Shown: piece after piece, positions 41,994 to 52,118 of the stretch
How the letters are laid out: every line of letters begins with the position of its first letter
Numbering within the stretch: the stretch's first letter is position 1
Source of the DNA: Lacticaseibacillus thailandensis DSM 22698 = JCM 13996
GTDB lineage: Bacteria > Bacillota > Bacilli > Lactobacillales > Lactobacillaceae
Reading direction: 5' to 3'
Length of the DNA: 62,762 nucleotides
Assembly (NCBI RefSeq): GCF_001312865.1
Contig: NZ_BBER01000006.1
Span: 1 to 62,762 of the forward strand
Made by a program: the position numbers and the translations under genes
Notes under the pieces: generated by a model
Told to the model about the DNA's origin: nothing
Seen by the model: the letters and a program-made list of their open reading frames with translations, nothing else
Database searches by the model: none

Positions 41994-42736
41994 CTACTGC
42001 GGCAACTCAAAGCCCTGGGCCCGTAAAATGGTGCCAATCTCGTCGCGATGGTGCAGACTGTCGACCAAGTGATGCTGCATGTACTGGGTGTACGTGTTGT
42101 CCTTCGCGTTAGTCGCCCGGGCGGCGTAGTACTTTTTGATAGTGTTATCATAGTCACGTAACACGCTCGTATCCGCCTGCGGGTAGCATTAATGCCCACC
42201 ACGGCTGTCCGTGGCCACCGGGGTTTGAGCCCGGGCGTTGCGGCTGGCACCCCGACTTTTAGTCCCAGTAACGGGAAGGTGTAGCGCAGCAGGTGTAACA
42301 GGTCGATCATTCGCTGGGGATCGTTCAGGACGCTCCCCAGGTAGACGGTCCCCAAACCGCTACGCTCAGCCGCAGCGACCACGTTCTGGGCGGCCAGGGT
42401 CGCGTCAAACACGCCACCAAGCAAGGCATCCCAGTTGGTCAGCTGGTGCAGATCCCCATGGGCGCTTTGCACCAAGCGCACGTTCCGGGCTTGGTCCAAC
42501 ACAAAGATGTAGAGTTGGCCCGGGCCCTCCACGTACTGGTAGGTTGTGACCTGCGCGATTGCGTGCTGCAGTTGCGGGTCGGTCACCCGGATCAAGCTGA
42601 ATTGTTGCATGAACTTGCTGGTCGCCGTGGCTTGGGCCACCGCCTCCAGAGTCTGCAATTGCTCCTCAGTCAGGGCCACGTCCGCAAACTGCCGAATGGA
42701 GCGGTGTTGCAAAGCGGCATCATCGATTTTTAGCAT
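41994..42736 (-). CDS. Nitroreductase-family protein (frame broken)
   Basis: An FMN-dependent NAD(P)H oxidoreductase of the NfrA/NfsA type, about 247 residues. The FMN-binding N terminus is HRSIRQFADVALTEEQLQTL, and the middle motif is GLGTVYLGSVLNDP. The frame breaks near 42190; one added base restores YPQADTSVLRDYDN and the end GFELPQ at 41994. It is transcribed divergently from the UvrA2 gene with only 38 bases between the starts. Confidence 0.87.
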
Positions 42737-42774
42737 GATTAACTCACTCTCTTTCTATAGAAGAAGGTTTATGT

Positions 42775-45312
42775 ATGCATCATAACACGATTCCACAAAA
42801 CATTATGGTGCGGGGGGCGCACGTGAATAACCTCAAGCACATCGACGTTGATATTCCCCTCCACCAACTGGTAGCCGTTACTGGTCGCAGTGGCTCCGGC
42901 AAGTCGTCGTTGGCGATGGGGGTACTTTATGCGGAGGGGATGCGTCGGTACGTGAGCGCCCTCTCCACTTATACCCGGCGCCGGTTGGGCCAAACCAGCC
43001 GGGCCGCAGTAGATACTATTGAACATATTCCCAGTGCCATTGCGTTGCGACAGCGACCCGTAGTGCCCGGCATCCGCTCGACCGTCGGCACCACCACCGA
43101 AGCGCTGAACGTCATTCGGTTGATGTTCTCCCGCTTAGGCTCACCACGCTGCCCCAATGGTCACCAAATCCCGCCGACGCTCGACATTGCGCACAGTATG
43201 GACCGGCCCAATGATGGTGAAAGCCACATGGGCGAGATCATTTGTCCAGAATGTGGTGTGCACTTCCAGGCCTACTCCGCGGAAGACTTTGCCTTTAACT
43301 CCGCGGGCGCGTGCCCAACCTGTGGCGGGACCGGCCAAGCAAAAACGTTGGCGACCAACCGCCTCATTCCGGACCCCACTAAAACCATTCGTGAAGGCGC
43401 CGTGGCTTCCTGGCGGTTACCAGGCCGGAACTTCATGCACATCGTGGCCGAGCAAATTGGCATCAATATTGACACGCCGTTCCAGGACCTGCCCCCAGAA
43501 CAACAGAACATGGTGTGGCACGGGCCACGGAAAAAGTACGCCATCAACATCCCCAGCAAGACGGGTAAAATTTTTCACATGGATAACGCGCAGTTTGAAA
43601 ACGCGTTTAACGCCGTGGAGGACAGCATGGCTACCACGACCAACGAACGCGCCATTGCCCGCCTGAACCGCTTCTATGAATTTGGCACCTGCCCTACCTG
43701 CCACGGCACGCGGTTTAAGCCGGCACTGTTAACCCAGCAACTTGCCGGTAAAAACATCGCGGAAGTTAGTGACCTGACGCTCACCGAACTCCACGACTTT
43801 ATCCCCCAGGTCTACACTTGGTTGCCCGCGGACATGCAGGATCTGGCCCACGACATCATTAGTGAACTCGACCAAATCATGCGGTCGCTCGACGAACTCG
43901 GGCTGGGCTACCTGACGTTGGCCCGTGCCGGCGCCTCCCTATCGACGGGTGAGCTGCAACGCATTCAGTTATCACGCACGTTACGTACCAAGACCACCGG
44001 TGTCCTCTACGTCCTGGATGAACCGTCCATTGGGTTGCATCCTGCGAACGTCCAAGGCCTGATTGACGTCATGCGCAGTCTGGTTACGCAGGGCAACTCG
44101 GTGGTTGTTGTTGACCACGACACGGCAATTATCGAAGCTGCCGATACCGTCCTCGAAATTGGTCCCGGGGCCGGTGCTAGTGGTGGTCACCTGATCAACC
44201 AGGGCACGCCAGCAACCGTCGCGGCGGCATCATCCTCACTGATCGGACCGTTTTTGAACGGCACCGCCCAGCTGGTGGTTCGGCCCACAGCGACCGCTAC
44301 CACCCAGCCGGCGACCAAGCGGTTCGGCCTCACGGTGACGGACCGGTTCAACCTCCACAACGTCCACGCAGATTTCCCGGTCAACCAATTCTCGGTCGTC
44401 AGCGGCTTTTCGGGCGCCGGCAAATCCACGCTGGTGTTTGACGCCCTCGTGCCCGCCTTGACGGCCACGAAGCACCACCCAGCTCCCAGCTTCGTGCGGG
44501 ACCTGCAACGCGGTGGTCTCCGGCGGGTGGTGGCCATTGACGCTACGCCCGTGGGCAAAAACATTCGCTCCACGGTTGCTACCTACACCAACGTTCTCGA
44601 TAACCTGCGCGCGCTCTTTGCTTCCCAGCCTGAGGCGCAACGTCGCGGGTACACCGCCAGCAACTTTTCATATAACGTCAAAGCTGGTGCTTGCCCGACC
44701 TGTGGCGGGACGGGGGTCATCAGCCTTGATATCCAGTACCTGCCAGACATGCAACAGACTTGCCCGACCTGTGGCGGCCGGCGGTTCAACCCGGATGTGC
44801 TCACGGTTCGGTGGCAGGGCAACACGATTGCCGACCTGCTCGACTTGTCCGTGGACGACGCCATGACGACGCTGGCTGACATTCCCGCGATTGCCAAGAC
44901 GCTCCAAACACTGCACGATATGGGCCTGGGCTACCTCCACCTTGGTGAAAGTACCCCAACCCTGTCTGGTGGTGAAGCCCAGCGGCTCAAACTGACCGCA
45001 CATATGGGCCGGAGCCAAAAGGGTACCCTCTTCGTCTTTGATGAACCGTCAGTCGGCCTCCACCCACTGGACGTCCAGGTCCTGCTGGGCGTCTTCCAAC
45101 GGCTACTCGACCAGGGTGGCACCGTGCTGGCCATCGAACACGACCTCGACGTCCTGGCCAACGCGGACTACATCCTCGACTTAGGGCCAGGTGGCGGCAG
45201 CGAGGGCGGACACATCGTCGCTAGCGGGACGCCTGCCCAAGTAGCCGCGAGTCACAAAGGCCATACCAGCCACTACCTGGCCGCCCACCGCCAGCATTTC
45301 GGCGTACAATAA
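42775..45312 (+). CDS. UvrA-like excinuclease ABC subunit A paralogue (UvrA2 type)
   Basis: 845 residues, about 100 shorter than canonical UvrA. Two ABC modules: Walker [10 protein letters not shown] and GFSGAGKST; zinc motifs CPTCGGTG and CPTCGGRRF; signatures [12 protein letters not shown] and [11 protein letters not shown]; Walker [15 protein letters not shown] and [13 protein letters not shown]. The missing length and the altered first signature (LSTGE) fit the class II UvrA2/DrrC type, linked in other bacteria to drug or DNA-damage tolerance. Intact despite its length. Confidence 0.92.
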   Translation: MHHNTIPQNIMVRGAHVNNLKHIDVDIPLHQLVAVTGRSGSGKSSLAMGVLYAEGMRRYVSALSTYTRRRLGQTSRAAVDTIEHIPSAIALRQRPVVPGIRSTVGTTTEALNVIRLMFSRLGSPRCPNGHQIPPTLDIAHSMDRPNDGESHMGEIICPECGVHFQAYSAEDFAFNSAGACPTCGGTGQAKTLATNRLIPDPTKTIREGAVASWRLPGRNFMHIVAEQIGINIDTPFQDLPPEQQNMVWHGPRKKYAINIPSKTGKIFHMDNAQFENAFNAVEDSMATTTNERAIARLNRFYEFGTCPTCHGTRFKPALLTQQLAGKNIAEVSDLTLTELHDFIPQVYTWLPADMQDLAHDIISELDQIMRSLDELGLGYLTLARAGASLSTGELQRIQLSRTLRTKTTGVLYVLDEPSIGLHPANVQGLIDVMRSLVTQGNSVVVVDHDTAIIEAADTVLEIGPGAGASGGHLINQGTPATVAAASSSLIGPFLNGTAQLVVRPTATATTQPATKRFGLTVTDRFNLHNVHADFPVNQFSVVSGFSGAGKSTLVFDALVPALTATKHHPAPSFVRDLQRGGLRRVVAIDATPVGKNIRSTVATYTNVLDNLRALFASQPEAQRRGYTASNFSYNVKAGACPTCGGTGVISLDIQYLPDMQQTCPTCGGRRFNPDVLTVRWQGNTIADLLDLSVDDAMTTLADIPAIAKTLQTLHDMGLGYLHLGESTPTLSGGEAQRLKLTAHMGRSQKGTLFVFDEPSVGLHPLDVQVLLGVFQRLLDQGGTVLAIEHDLDVLANADYILDLGPGGGSEGGHIVASGTPAQVAASHKGHTSHYLAAHRQHFGVQ

Positions 45313-45334
45313 AAGGCGTCCCGTACAGGACGCC
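45311..45334. terminator. terminator between convergent genes
   Basis: GGCGTCC-CGTACA-GGACGCC has TTTT on the minus-strand side, so it best serves the small membrane gene; on the plus strand there is no T-run. Confidence 0.6.
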
Positions 45335-45351
45335 CCAGTTAGGAAAAGCAT

Positions 45352-45762
45352 TTACTTAATTTCTTCAAATTCACTCTTAGTTGCAACCGGCTTGAGGCTC
45401 CAGGCGGCGAACAAAGCCAAGATAGCAATGACCAACGTGCCGTAGCCCAGGAACTTCCATTCCCAGGTGATACCGATCATGTAAACATGAGCCAACACGA
45501 GGAGGACAGTGCCGCCGATCCAATCAACAAAGAAGCGAACACCACGGGTACGGGCGCGACCATCCAAAACGGTGAGAATCATGATGCTAAAGGTGAAGAC
45601 AATCCCAAAGCTGATGGTGCTCCACCGTTCCATGAACGACGTGGGGGTGGTGGCGTACCAGCAACCAACGATAACGATGGCGGCAACAATCACCATGGCG
45701 ATGACGATGCCCCACCCACTCTTTTTCCGACTTTTGGCTACATGTGCTGCGTGTTTACTCAT
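45352..45762 (-). CDS. four-helix membrane protein of unknown function
   Basis: I do not recognise the family. 136 residues: a basic N terminus (SKHAAHVAKSRKKSG), then hydrophobic helices at about 17-38, 48-66, 78-97 and 104-122, and a charged tail ending SEFEEIK. The ATG has GAGGTGAAATT upstream. It is a single gene with its own terminator. Confidence 0.75.
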   Translation of the reverse strand: MSKHAAHVAKSRKKSGWGIVIAMVIVAAIVIVGCWYATTPTSFMERWSTISFGIVFTFSIMILTVLDGRARTRGVRFFVDWIGGTVLLVLAHVYMIGITWEWKFLGYGTLVIAILALFAAWSLKPVATKSEFEEIK

Positions 45763-45870
45763 AATTTCACCTCGCTAAGGCAAAGTGTACCAAAGATTGC
45801 CCCCCGCCGCACTAGTCAGACGGGAGTTGTAACATGTTCTAAATAATTTTGGGGCGGAGCCAGGCGCATA

Positions 45871-45947
45871 AAAAGTGGAGCGTAACTTACTTCGACAGTG
45901 CGGGCCAGGCTTGGCTTCGGTGCCGAAGTGGGCTACGCGGAACTTTT
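45871..45947. repeat. long imperfect inverted repeat
   Basis: Arms AAAAGT...GCGTA...ACTTCG (45871-45894) pair with CGAAGT...TACGC...ACTTTT (45924-45947), giving 17 pairs separated by matching internal loops. CTTCGG/CCGAAG in the apical part offers a competing hairpin. It fills much of the 300-base gap between 45762 and 46063. It could be an RNA element or a small mobile repeat; I do not recognise it. Confidence 0.5.
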
Positions 45948-46062
45948 TGCCTTGTGTAGCTCGACGAGCAGCGCGAAACCTCGCGGGTAAAAGCGTTAGC
46001 ATAAGGTGCTTTGACCTAATGGCCCGCGCAGCTCACCAATTCATCTCAAGGAGGATTCCATC

Positions 46063-47093
46063 ATGACTAACAACTACGGCATCGGCTTTTACGCCGGCTA
46101 CCACTGAGCGACCCAGACGCACTGCAGCAAGTGTCCCTACCGACCCCGACCCCGGGGCTGCAAGACCTCATTGTTGAAGTGCACGCGGTTAGCGTCAACC
46201 CAATTGACACCAAATTACGCCCCACCGTCTCTGAGTCCGACACCCCCACCATTCAAGGATATGACGCCACCGGGGTCGTTACCGCCGTGGGTGGTCAGGT
46301 CACCAACTTTCAGCCGGGCGACCGCGTCCTGTACGCTGGTACCACCACTCGGCCCGGGGCCAACCAACACCTCCAGGCTGTAGATAGTCGCATCGTGGCC
46401 CCAGCACCGGCGGGACCAACGGACGCCGAGCTCGCCGCTTTGCCCCTCGTGGGTTTGACGGCCTGGGAACTCCTCTTTGAACGGATGGGCTTTACCCCAG
46501 CCGCTGGAGCCAACGCCGGGCAAACTTTGCTCATCATTAACGGGGCCGGCGGCGTGGGCTCCATTATGTCCCAGCTGGCCCACTGGTCGGGTCTAACGGT
46601 CATCGCGACGGCGAGTCCCAGCCACTTTGAGTGGTTAGCACAACACCACGTTGACGTACCGATCGACTACCACGATAACCTCATCGCGAGCGTACAGCAG
46701 GCGGGTTACTCCCAGGTCAACGGTGTGGCAATCCTGCACCAAACCGAGCCCTACATTGTCGCTGCTAGCAAGTTAGTTGCACCGCTCGGCCACGTGGGCG
46801 CCCTGGTTACCCCCACCGCACCACTGGACGTAACGTTGCTCAAACCCAAAGCGGCCAGCCTCGACTTTGAGTACATGTTTACCAAAACGGACCACCAGGT
46901 TGCCCTCACCACGCAGGGAGCGATTTTGTCGCGTTTGGTTGCGCTATTAGCAGCAGGCAACATCACCAGTGACGTGGCGCTGAGCCTCAGTCCCATTACC
47001 GTAGACAACTTGCGGCAAGCCACCGCGGCGGTCGAAACCGGACACATGGCGGGCAAAGCCGTGGTCAGTGGTGGCTTTCCACCCGAGAATTAG
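46063..47093 (+). CDS. NAD(P)H quinone oxidoreductase/zinc-less MDR-family protein (frame broken)
   Basis: A medium-chain reductase of about 343 residues. It starts MTNNYGIGFYAGYP. The N-terminal GroES-like domain follows (VEVHAVSVNPIDTKLR, GYDATGVVTAVG), then a nucleotide-binding fold (INGAGGVGSIMSQLA). One added C near 46106 restores GYPLSDPDALQQ. No zinc ligands were seen. AAGGAGG lies about nine bases before the ATG. A strong terminator follows. Confidence 0.88.
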
Positions 47094-47100
47094 GCTACAC

Positions 47101-47152
47101 AAAAGGAGCTGCTGAAACGCACCACGCGTGCATTCCAACAGCTCCTTTTTTT
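47101..47152. terminator. bidirectional terminator
   Basis: AAAAGGAGCTGCTG / CAACAGCTCCTTTT arms around about 22 bases are followed by T7 on the plus strand. It lies between convergent genes. Confidence 0.85.
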
Positions 47153-47159
47153 ATGGACC

Positions 47160-47578
47160 TTAAAATTCAGTTTCTACCAACTGCTTAGGCCGGATCAAGC
47201 ACGGGGTGTCCGCACTGCCAGCATGGAACCCCTGCTCTTTGAGTAACCGGTTCAGGTGGGCATCGTGGCCTACTGCCACGATATTTTCAACCTGGCGGAA
47301 GTAATCAATCATTTCTTCCAGTAAGTGGGCGTCAACGCCGTCTTCCTGGTATTCGGGTAGCACTACCAGTTGGTCCAACAGTAGCACTGTGTGCATGTCA
47401 GATACGCCACGCACCATCCCACCAGGCGGCCGTCATCCCGCGCAGTCATAACCGTGGAATTGGCCAGACCCTCAGCAAGATTGGCCGCATTGTCAGCCTC
47501 TGCTTGCCAGCCGGCGCCACCATAAAGTGCCTTAATTTCATGGATATTCAACCCACGTTCAAACATATACTCAACCAT
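47160..47578 (-). CDS. GNAT-family acetyltransferase (frame broken)
   Basis: About 140 residues. The acetyl-CoA fold is visible as LVGMVRGVSDMHTVLLLDQL then VLPEYQEDGVDAHLLEEMID, though the usual Q/RxxGxG/A loop is replaced by EYQEDGV. The end HLNRLLKEQGFHAGSADTPC is typical of GNATs. One added G near 47417 joins the two frames. The ATG at 47578 has GGAGG about six bases upstream. The substrate is unknown. Confidence 0.82.
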
Positions 47579-47667
47579 CAAAACGGCCTCCGAAATTATT
47601 AGTCGTCATGATTCTACCGCACAAGCACACAAAGTCCACCCTAATTAATATTTTCATTAGAAAAAAA

Positions 47668-48030
47668 TCATTTACGTTCATTGGTCACAAAGTCGATAAA
47701 GTGGACATCATCGTCGAGCACACCCACGTCTCCATGCAGGGACCAGCTACCGTCGCTACTATTACTGTGTAGCGACAGGTGCGGGTCAAGGTAATCGGTC
47801 GAATACCCCTTCACCAATACAGGACCGAGGTTGCTGTCCACGGTGGTATCGTAATCACTCAGGTCTGCGTCAGGCGGCACAATGTTGACGGTAAACTGGG
47901 TCTGCATGTGCATCATCGCGTGCTGGGAATACGGCCCGACCCCATCCTCAAAGGTGAGGAGCAAGTGGTTATCGCCCAACCGTGACTGGATAAACTTACT
48001 CGTTGCTTCATCAAAACGCATGTCCATCAT
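47668..48030 (-). CDS. HesB/YneR-type iron-sulfur biosynthesis family protein
   Basis: About 120 residues. The pattern DMRFDEATSKFIQSRLGDNHLLL...FEDGVGPYSQ...VNIVPPDADLSDYD...LGPVLVKGYSTDYL fits the small Lactobacillales branch of the HesB-like domain, which lacks the cysteines of IscA. I start at the ATG at 48030 after GAGGTGATA. The role in Fe-S assembly is doubtful without the cysteines. Confidence 0.75.
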   Translation of the reverse strand: MMDMRFDEATSKFIQSRLGDNHLLLTFEDGVGPYSQHAMMHMQTQFTVNIVPPDADLSDYDTTVDSNLGPVLVKGYSTDYLDPHLSLHSNSSDGSWSLHGDVGVLDDDVHFIDFVTNERK

Positions 48031-48171
48031 TATCACCTCACGCACAGAATAACGGAAAGCGATTGCAAAAGCAACACTTATAGTCAACCCACAGAAGAAG
48101 TTGCGCGTCTTTACTTTCTTTTAAATTGTAAGTAAGAGTTTGGTCACAATTTCTTCACAATTAGACTTTAG

Positions 48172-48330
48172 TATAAAAACATCGAGATGAGGCAAAACCC
48201 ATCCCGATACCCAACCCAACTTTTTTTTCATTTTACTCCTCCAAAGTAAAATAGTTGGTCGGTTTACCCGCCGGCCAACAGACCCTTACTCCATGGACTG
48301 TCGGCTCAACCCCCGGCAGTCTTTTTTTTG
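48172..48330 (+). ncRNA. candidate small RNA A
   Basis: A -10-like TATAAA (48172-48177) is followed by hairpin ATCGAGATGAGG/CCCATCCCGAT (48182-48209). A second hairpin ATTTTACT/AGTAAAAT (48231-48253) has the loop CCTCCAA. A third is GTTGG...CCAAC. The unit ends in a terminator GACTGTCGG/CCGGCAGTC with T8 (48296-48329). The CCTCC loop is complementary to Shine-Dalgarno sequences. No ORF fits. TCACAATT occurs twice 11 bases apart just upstream (48144, 48155). A related unit lies at 48814. Inference only. Confidence 0.5.
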
Positions 48331-48362
48331 CGCAGGCTCTTAGCGCTCCGCGCTTAGAGCCT

Positions 48363-49210
48363 GCCACTCGGAGGCTGCGCGCCAGCTCAGCCGAGAGACT
48401 GTGGCCCGATACCAATCGGCAGTCAGAACGAGTACCGTGACAGTGCAAAACTAACTACTCTTTAGGGTGTACTCGCTGCTACTCGGAGGCTGCGCGTCAG
48501 CTCAGCCACGAGACAGTAGCCCGATACCGATCGGCAGTCAGAACGAGTACCGTAACAGTGCAAAACTAACTACCCTTTAGGGCGTACTCGCTGCCACTCG
48601 GAGGCTGCGCGTCAGCTCAGCCGAGAGACTGTGGTCCGATACTGATTAGCAGCCAGAACGAGATCGTTAGTGGGTCAGTCACGTGTAAAAACACAACATG
48701 ACGAATTGCAACTGCCTTCCACTAGCCTCCTGTGTCGTCATCATTCTTTGCACCCTACGCCCTTTATCCCAAATTAGCAATGAAACTAACGCAAAATCTT
48801 CACATTTACCGACTATTATATTTTTTTTGTAGAGATGAGGAACCCAGAACCTCATCTACTACCTCTTCTTCATAACTGTGGGATTCCCAGATCCCACACC
48901 TCCCTCATTTGAGGCCCCGCCTTCGCGACGGGGCTTATTTTTTTTGAGCAACGAGTAGCCCTTTAGGGCGTACTCGTCGCCACTCGGAGGCTGCGCGGAG
49001 CTCAGCCGAGAGACTGCAGCCCGATAGCTGTCCGCAGTCAGAACGAACATACTAACAAATTACAACTAGCTTGCTTTAGCACTTACTCTCTGCCACTCGG
49101 AGGCTGCGCGCCAGCTCAGCCGAGAGACCGTAACCCGATACATATCGATTGTCGAACGAACATAGAAACAATTATAACTAGCCAGCTATAACACTCACTC
49201 CCTGCCACTC
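48363..49210. repeat. diverged tandem structured repeats, period 112-115
   Basis: Units begin GCCACTCGGAGGCTGCGCG at 48363, 48478, 48593, 48979 and 49092, with a partial unit at 49204. Units 1-3 are spaced exactly 115 bases apart, and units 4-6 are 113 and 112 apart. Each holds CTCGG...CCGAG, then GACTG..CCGAT-N4-ATCGG-CAGTC, and a CGAGTAC...GTACTCG closing pair around ACCCTTTAGGG. The conserved parts are the paired parts, which suggests structured RNA or a protein-binding DNA repeat. The middle break (48660-48960) contains candidate small RNA B. Confidence 0.7.
48814..48948 (+). ncRNA. candidate small RNA B
   Basis: Upstream sequence (TCTTCACATTTA..GACTATTATA) resembles that of unit A. TATTAT (48814-48819) may be the -10. 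Hairpin AGATGAGG/CCTCATCT shares GAGATGAGG with unit A. Next come GTGGGAT/ATCCCAC (48877-48897) and a C-rich ACCTCCC segment. The terminator GCCCCG...CGGGGC is followed by a T8 run (about 48913-48945). No ORF fits. It lies inside the repeat array, in a gap between units 3 and 4. Confidence 0.45.
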
Positions 49211-49277
49211 CCAGCCTCAGCACCCGCCGATCCAAGCACCCATGACCACGACCCCTTTGCTGACCCTATCAAAGCCA

Positions 49278-49331
49278 AAAGACGGACTAGCAACCATCCC
49301 CAAAGGGAACAACGGTTGCTAGTCCGTCTTT
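49278..49331. terminator. galT terminator
   Basis: The 18-base perfect arms AAAGACGGACTAGCAACC/GGTTGCTAGTCCGTCTTT are effective on the minus strand at the end of the gal operon and also on the plus strand. Confidence 0.92.
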
Positions 49332-49365
49332 CAATCTACCGGCGACAAACACGTCATCATTCACT

Positions 49366-50832
49366 TCACAGCGTCGCAATAAAGCGCCCAAACGCGGCGT
49401 GTCCCGCCGCATCACGCTTGAATACACCGGCATCGGCCAGAACCCGGGCAAAGACGTGACCTACAGCTTGCTGTAACTGCGTCTGCGCGTTGGCCGCAGT
49501 CCAAGTAAACTGCGTCCGCAACTGATCAGCCCATGGCTTATGCATCGCGGCCATCTGGTTAGGCTGGCCCAGCAGGTACTTACGGACTTCCGCCAGTTCT
49601 GGTAATAACCGTGCCGGCAGGATGGCCAGCCCCATCACCTCAATGAGGCCGATGTTTTCCTTCTTAATGTGCTGAACGTCCTGATGTGGGTGAAAGATGC
49701 CATCCGGATACTGTGCTGAGGTTTGGTTATCCCGCAACACGATATCTAACTGGTAATCATCCCCGACACGCCGTGCAATCGGCGTCACGGTGTGGTGGCG
49801 TGTACCGTCTGCACCGACGGCCCGTACATCTACCGCGTCATCGGTGTAGTCTGCCCACGCCGCGCGGATATGCTCGGCCGCAGCCGCCAACTGGGTCCGC
49901 TCACTGGACGTCAACCGGATAACACTCATCGGCCACTTAACGACCGCCGCCTGGACGTCCGGAAAAGCCCCTAGCGTAAACGGTTGGTCGGTGGTCGCGA
50001 CCGCCATCGGCATCGTGTGCCGGCCGCCCTGATAGTGCTCGTGTGCCAGCATTGATCCCCCCACAATGGGCAGGTCGGCGTTGGACCCGGCAAAGTAGTG
50101 CGGTAACCACGTCACGATGTCCAACAAGTTGGTAAATGTTTGGGCGCCAATATGCATGGGTTCGTGCACAGCATCCAGAAAAATAGCGTGCTCGTTAAAG
50201 TATGCGTACGGCGAGTACTGGAACCCCCAGGTGTGACCACCCAGGTTGAACCGAACCACCCGATGGTTAGCCCGCGCCGGAAAATCAGCCCGACCCGCGT
50301 AACCCTCGTTTTCCAGGCATAACTGGCAGGCCGGATAGCCATTACGTTGCTGGTGCGCCGCCGCCGCGATGTCCTTGGGATCCTTCTCCGGCTTCGACAG
50401 GTTAATGGTAATTTCGAGGTCGCCAAACTCGGTCGGAGTTTTGAAGGCCACGTTGCGCGCAATCGCTCGGGTCTGGATGTAATTGTTAGCACGGGATAGC
50501 CGGTAGAACCAGTCCGTCGCCGCCTGGGGTGAGTGCTGGTATTCCGCCCAAAACCGCGCGTTAGTTGCACTCGGTGTGGGCGTAGCCAAGTCCATTAATT
50601 GGGCTGCCACGATGGCGCGGGCCGACTGCGTATCCGTCACTACCTGATTGGTGACCCCCGCAGCCACCAGCCGGTCAAGGTTGGTGAGCGGGGCATCTGC
50701 CCCCGCTACGTCCGCCGCGGCATCACCCACCAACGCCAGGATCCGGTTGGTCAAATATACCCGGTCCATGGGCGTATACTGCGTGTTCGTTGCTAAAACG
50801 TAATCAATGTGTCGGTCAACTGCAGTCGTCAT
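49366..50832 (-). CDS. galT: UDP-glucose--hexose-1-phosphate uridylyltransferase (type 2)
   Basis: The Leloir pathway enzyme exchanging UDP-glucose with galactose-1-phosphate. 488 residues, typical of the Firmicutes type 2 GalT. CQLCLENEGYAGR and the segment SMLAHEHYQGGRHTMPMA, with the catalytic HxHxG-like HEHYQGG, are present. The ATG has GGGGAGG five bases upstream. Last gene of galR-galK-galT on the minus strand. Intact. Confidence 0.95.
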   Translation of the reverse strand: MTTAVDRHIDYVLATNTQYTPMDRVYLTNRILALVGDAAADVAGADAPLTNLDRLVAAGVTNQVVTDTQSARAIVAAQLMDLATPTPSATNARFWAEYQHSPQAATDWFYRLSRANNYIQTRAIARNVAFKTPTEFGDLEITINLSKPEKDPKDIAAAAHQQRNGYPACQLCLENEGYAGRADFPARANHRVVRFNLGGHTWGFQYSPYAYFNEHAIFLDAVHEPMHIGAQTFTNLLDIVTWLPHYFAGSNADLPIVGGSMLAHEHYQGGRHTMPMAVATTDQPFTLGAFPDVQAAVVKWPMSVIRLTSSERTQLAAAAEHIRAAWADYTDDAVDVRAVGADGTRHHTVTPIARRVGDDYQLDIVLRDNQTSAQYPDGIFHPHQDVQHIKKENIGLIEVMGLAILPARLLPELAEVRKYLLGQPNQMAAMHKPWADQLRTQFTWTAANAQTQLQQAVGHVFARVLADAGVFKRDAAGHAAFGRFIATL

Positions 50833-50919
50833 TGTATCCTCCCCGTCGTATTGCTCCAGGCGCGCAAAGTCGCCACCGGCAATGCGCCGCGTCCGTTCTT
50901 ACTCGTCACGCACTCTGGC

Positions 50920-52091
50920 TCACTTATCCGCGAGTTTGTGGGCCCCGTCAGCCACTTCGGCGACGTAAAAGTCGGCATCATAACCGACCACCTCACGGTA
51001 ACGCTGCCCAACCGCGGCCTGCACGGCAGCCACTGCATCTTTGGCCACGATGGCAATAGCGCAACCCCCAAAACCGGCCCCCGTCATCCGGGCACCGAGC
51101 ACACCAGGTTGCTGGAGCGCGGTAGTGACCAAGGTATCCAGCTCGAGGCCGGTCACTTCAAAGTCGTACGCCAGACTGACCCCGGAAGCGGAGACCAAGC
51201 GACTAAACGTAGCCAAATCTCCGGCCTGTAGGGCCTTCGTGGCACGCAAAGTCCGCTGGTTTTCCACCACCGCGTGGCGCGCCCGCCGAATCAGGGTGTC
51301 ATCATAAATCAAGTAACTGTATTCATCGAAGGTGTCACCATCAAGGTCGCCCAACGTCTTAATGTCCAGTTGCTTTTGCAACCGTGCCAAGCCTCCTCGC
51401 ACTCACTGCGCCGCTCGTTGTACTTGGAGTCCGTCAGCTCCCGCCGCTTGTTGGTGTTCATGATCAAGATCACGTTATCCTGCAGGTCCAACGGCACCGA
51501 CGCGTATTGTAACGTGTTGGTGTCCAGGAACACCGCGTGGTTGGCCTCACCCATTTCCACGGCAAACTGGTCCATGATGCCCGAGTTAACGCCGATATAG
51601 TTATTTTCCACTAGCTGACCCATCTTCACCAGCTCGACGCGGGAGAAGTGCAAGTCAAAGGTATCCTGCAAAATCGTCCCCATCAACATCTCCAACGAAG
51701 CGGATGACGACAACCCCGCCGCGTTTGGCAAGTTACCGTATATGTAAATATCCAACCCGTGGTCAAACTTGGCCCCGTGGGCTACCAGCTCGCGGGCCAT
51801 ACCCTTGGCGTAGTCGGTCCACCGCCCGTCTTTGGGTGTGTCCAGCTGAGCTAGTGGCACCGTCAGTACGCCCTGGTCCGCAAAGTTAGCGGAGTATAAC
51901 CGCAGCGCCTGCTGGTCGTTAGTACCAACCGCAGCGTACGTACCCAAACTAATGGCACAAGGAAAGACGTGCCCGCCATTGAAGTCGGTATATTCACCAA
52001 TTAGGTTAATACGGCCCGGCGCGAAGAACATGGCGTCCGCGGCATGACCAAATTGCTGTGTGAAGCCACTCGTAAGTGTTGCTGTATCCAT
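50920..52091 (-). CDS. galK: Galactokinase (frame broken)
   Basis: Phosphorylates galactose at C1. The GHMP signature [16 protein letters not shown], the ATP motif [14 protein letters not shown] and the C-terminal motif [16 protein letters not shown] are all present. One added base near 51390 joins [16 protein letters not shown]. About 390 residues. The ATG at 52091 follows GGAGG, 27 bases after the galR stop. Confidence 0.95.
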
Positions 52092-52118
52092 GATGTCATC
52101 CTCCATAAATGTTCGTCA

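Noticed and set aside
48363..49210. CRISPR array
   Set aside because: The repeat unit is 112-115 bases, the units diverge, and there are no unique spacers of constant size and no cas genes nearby.
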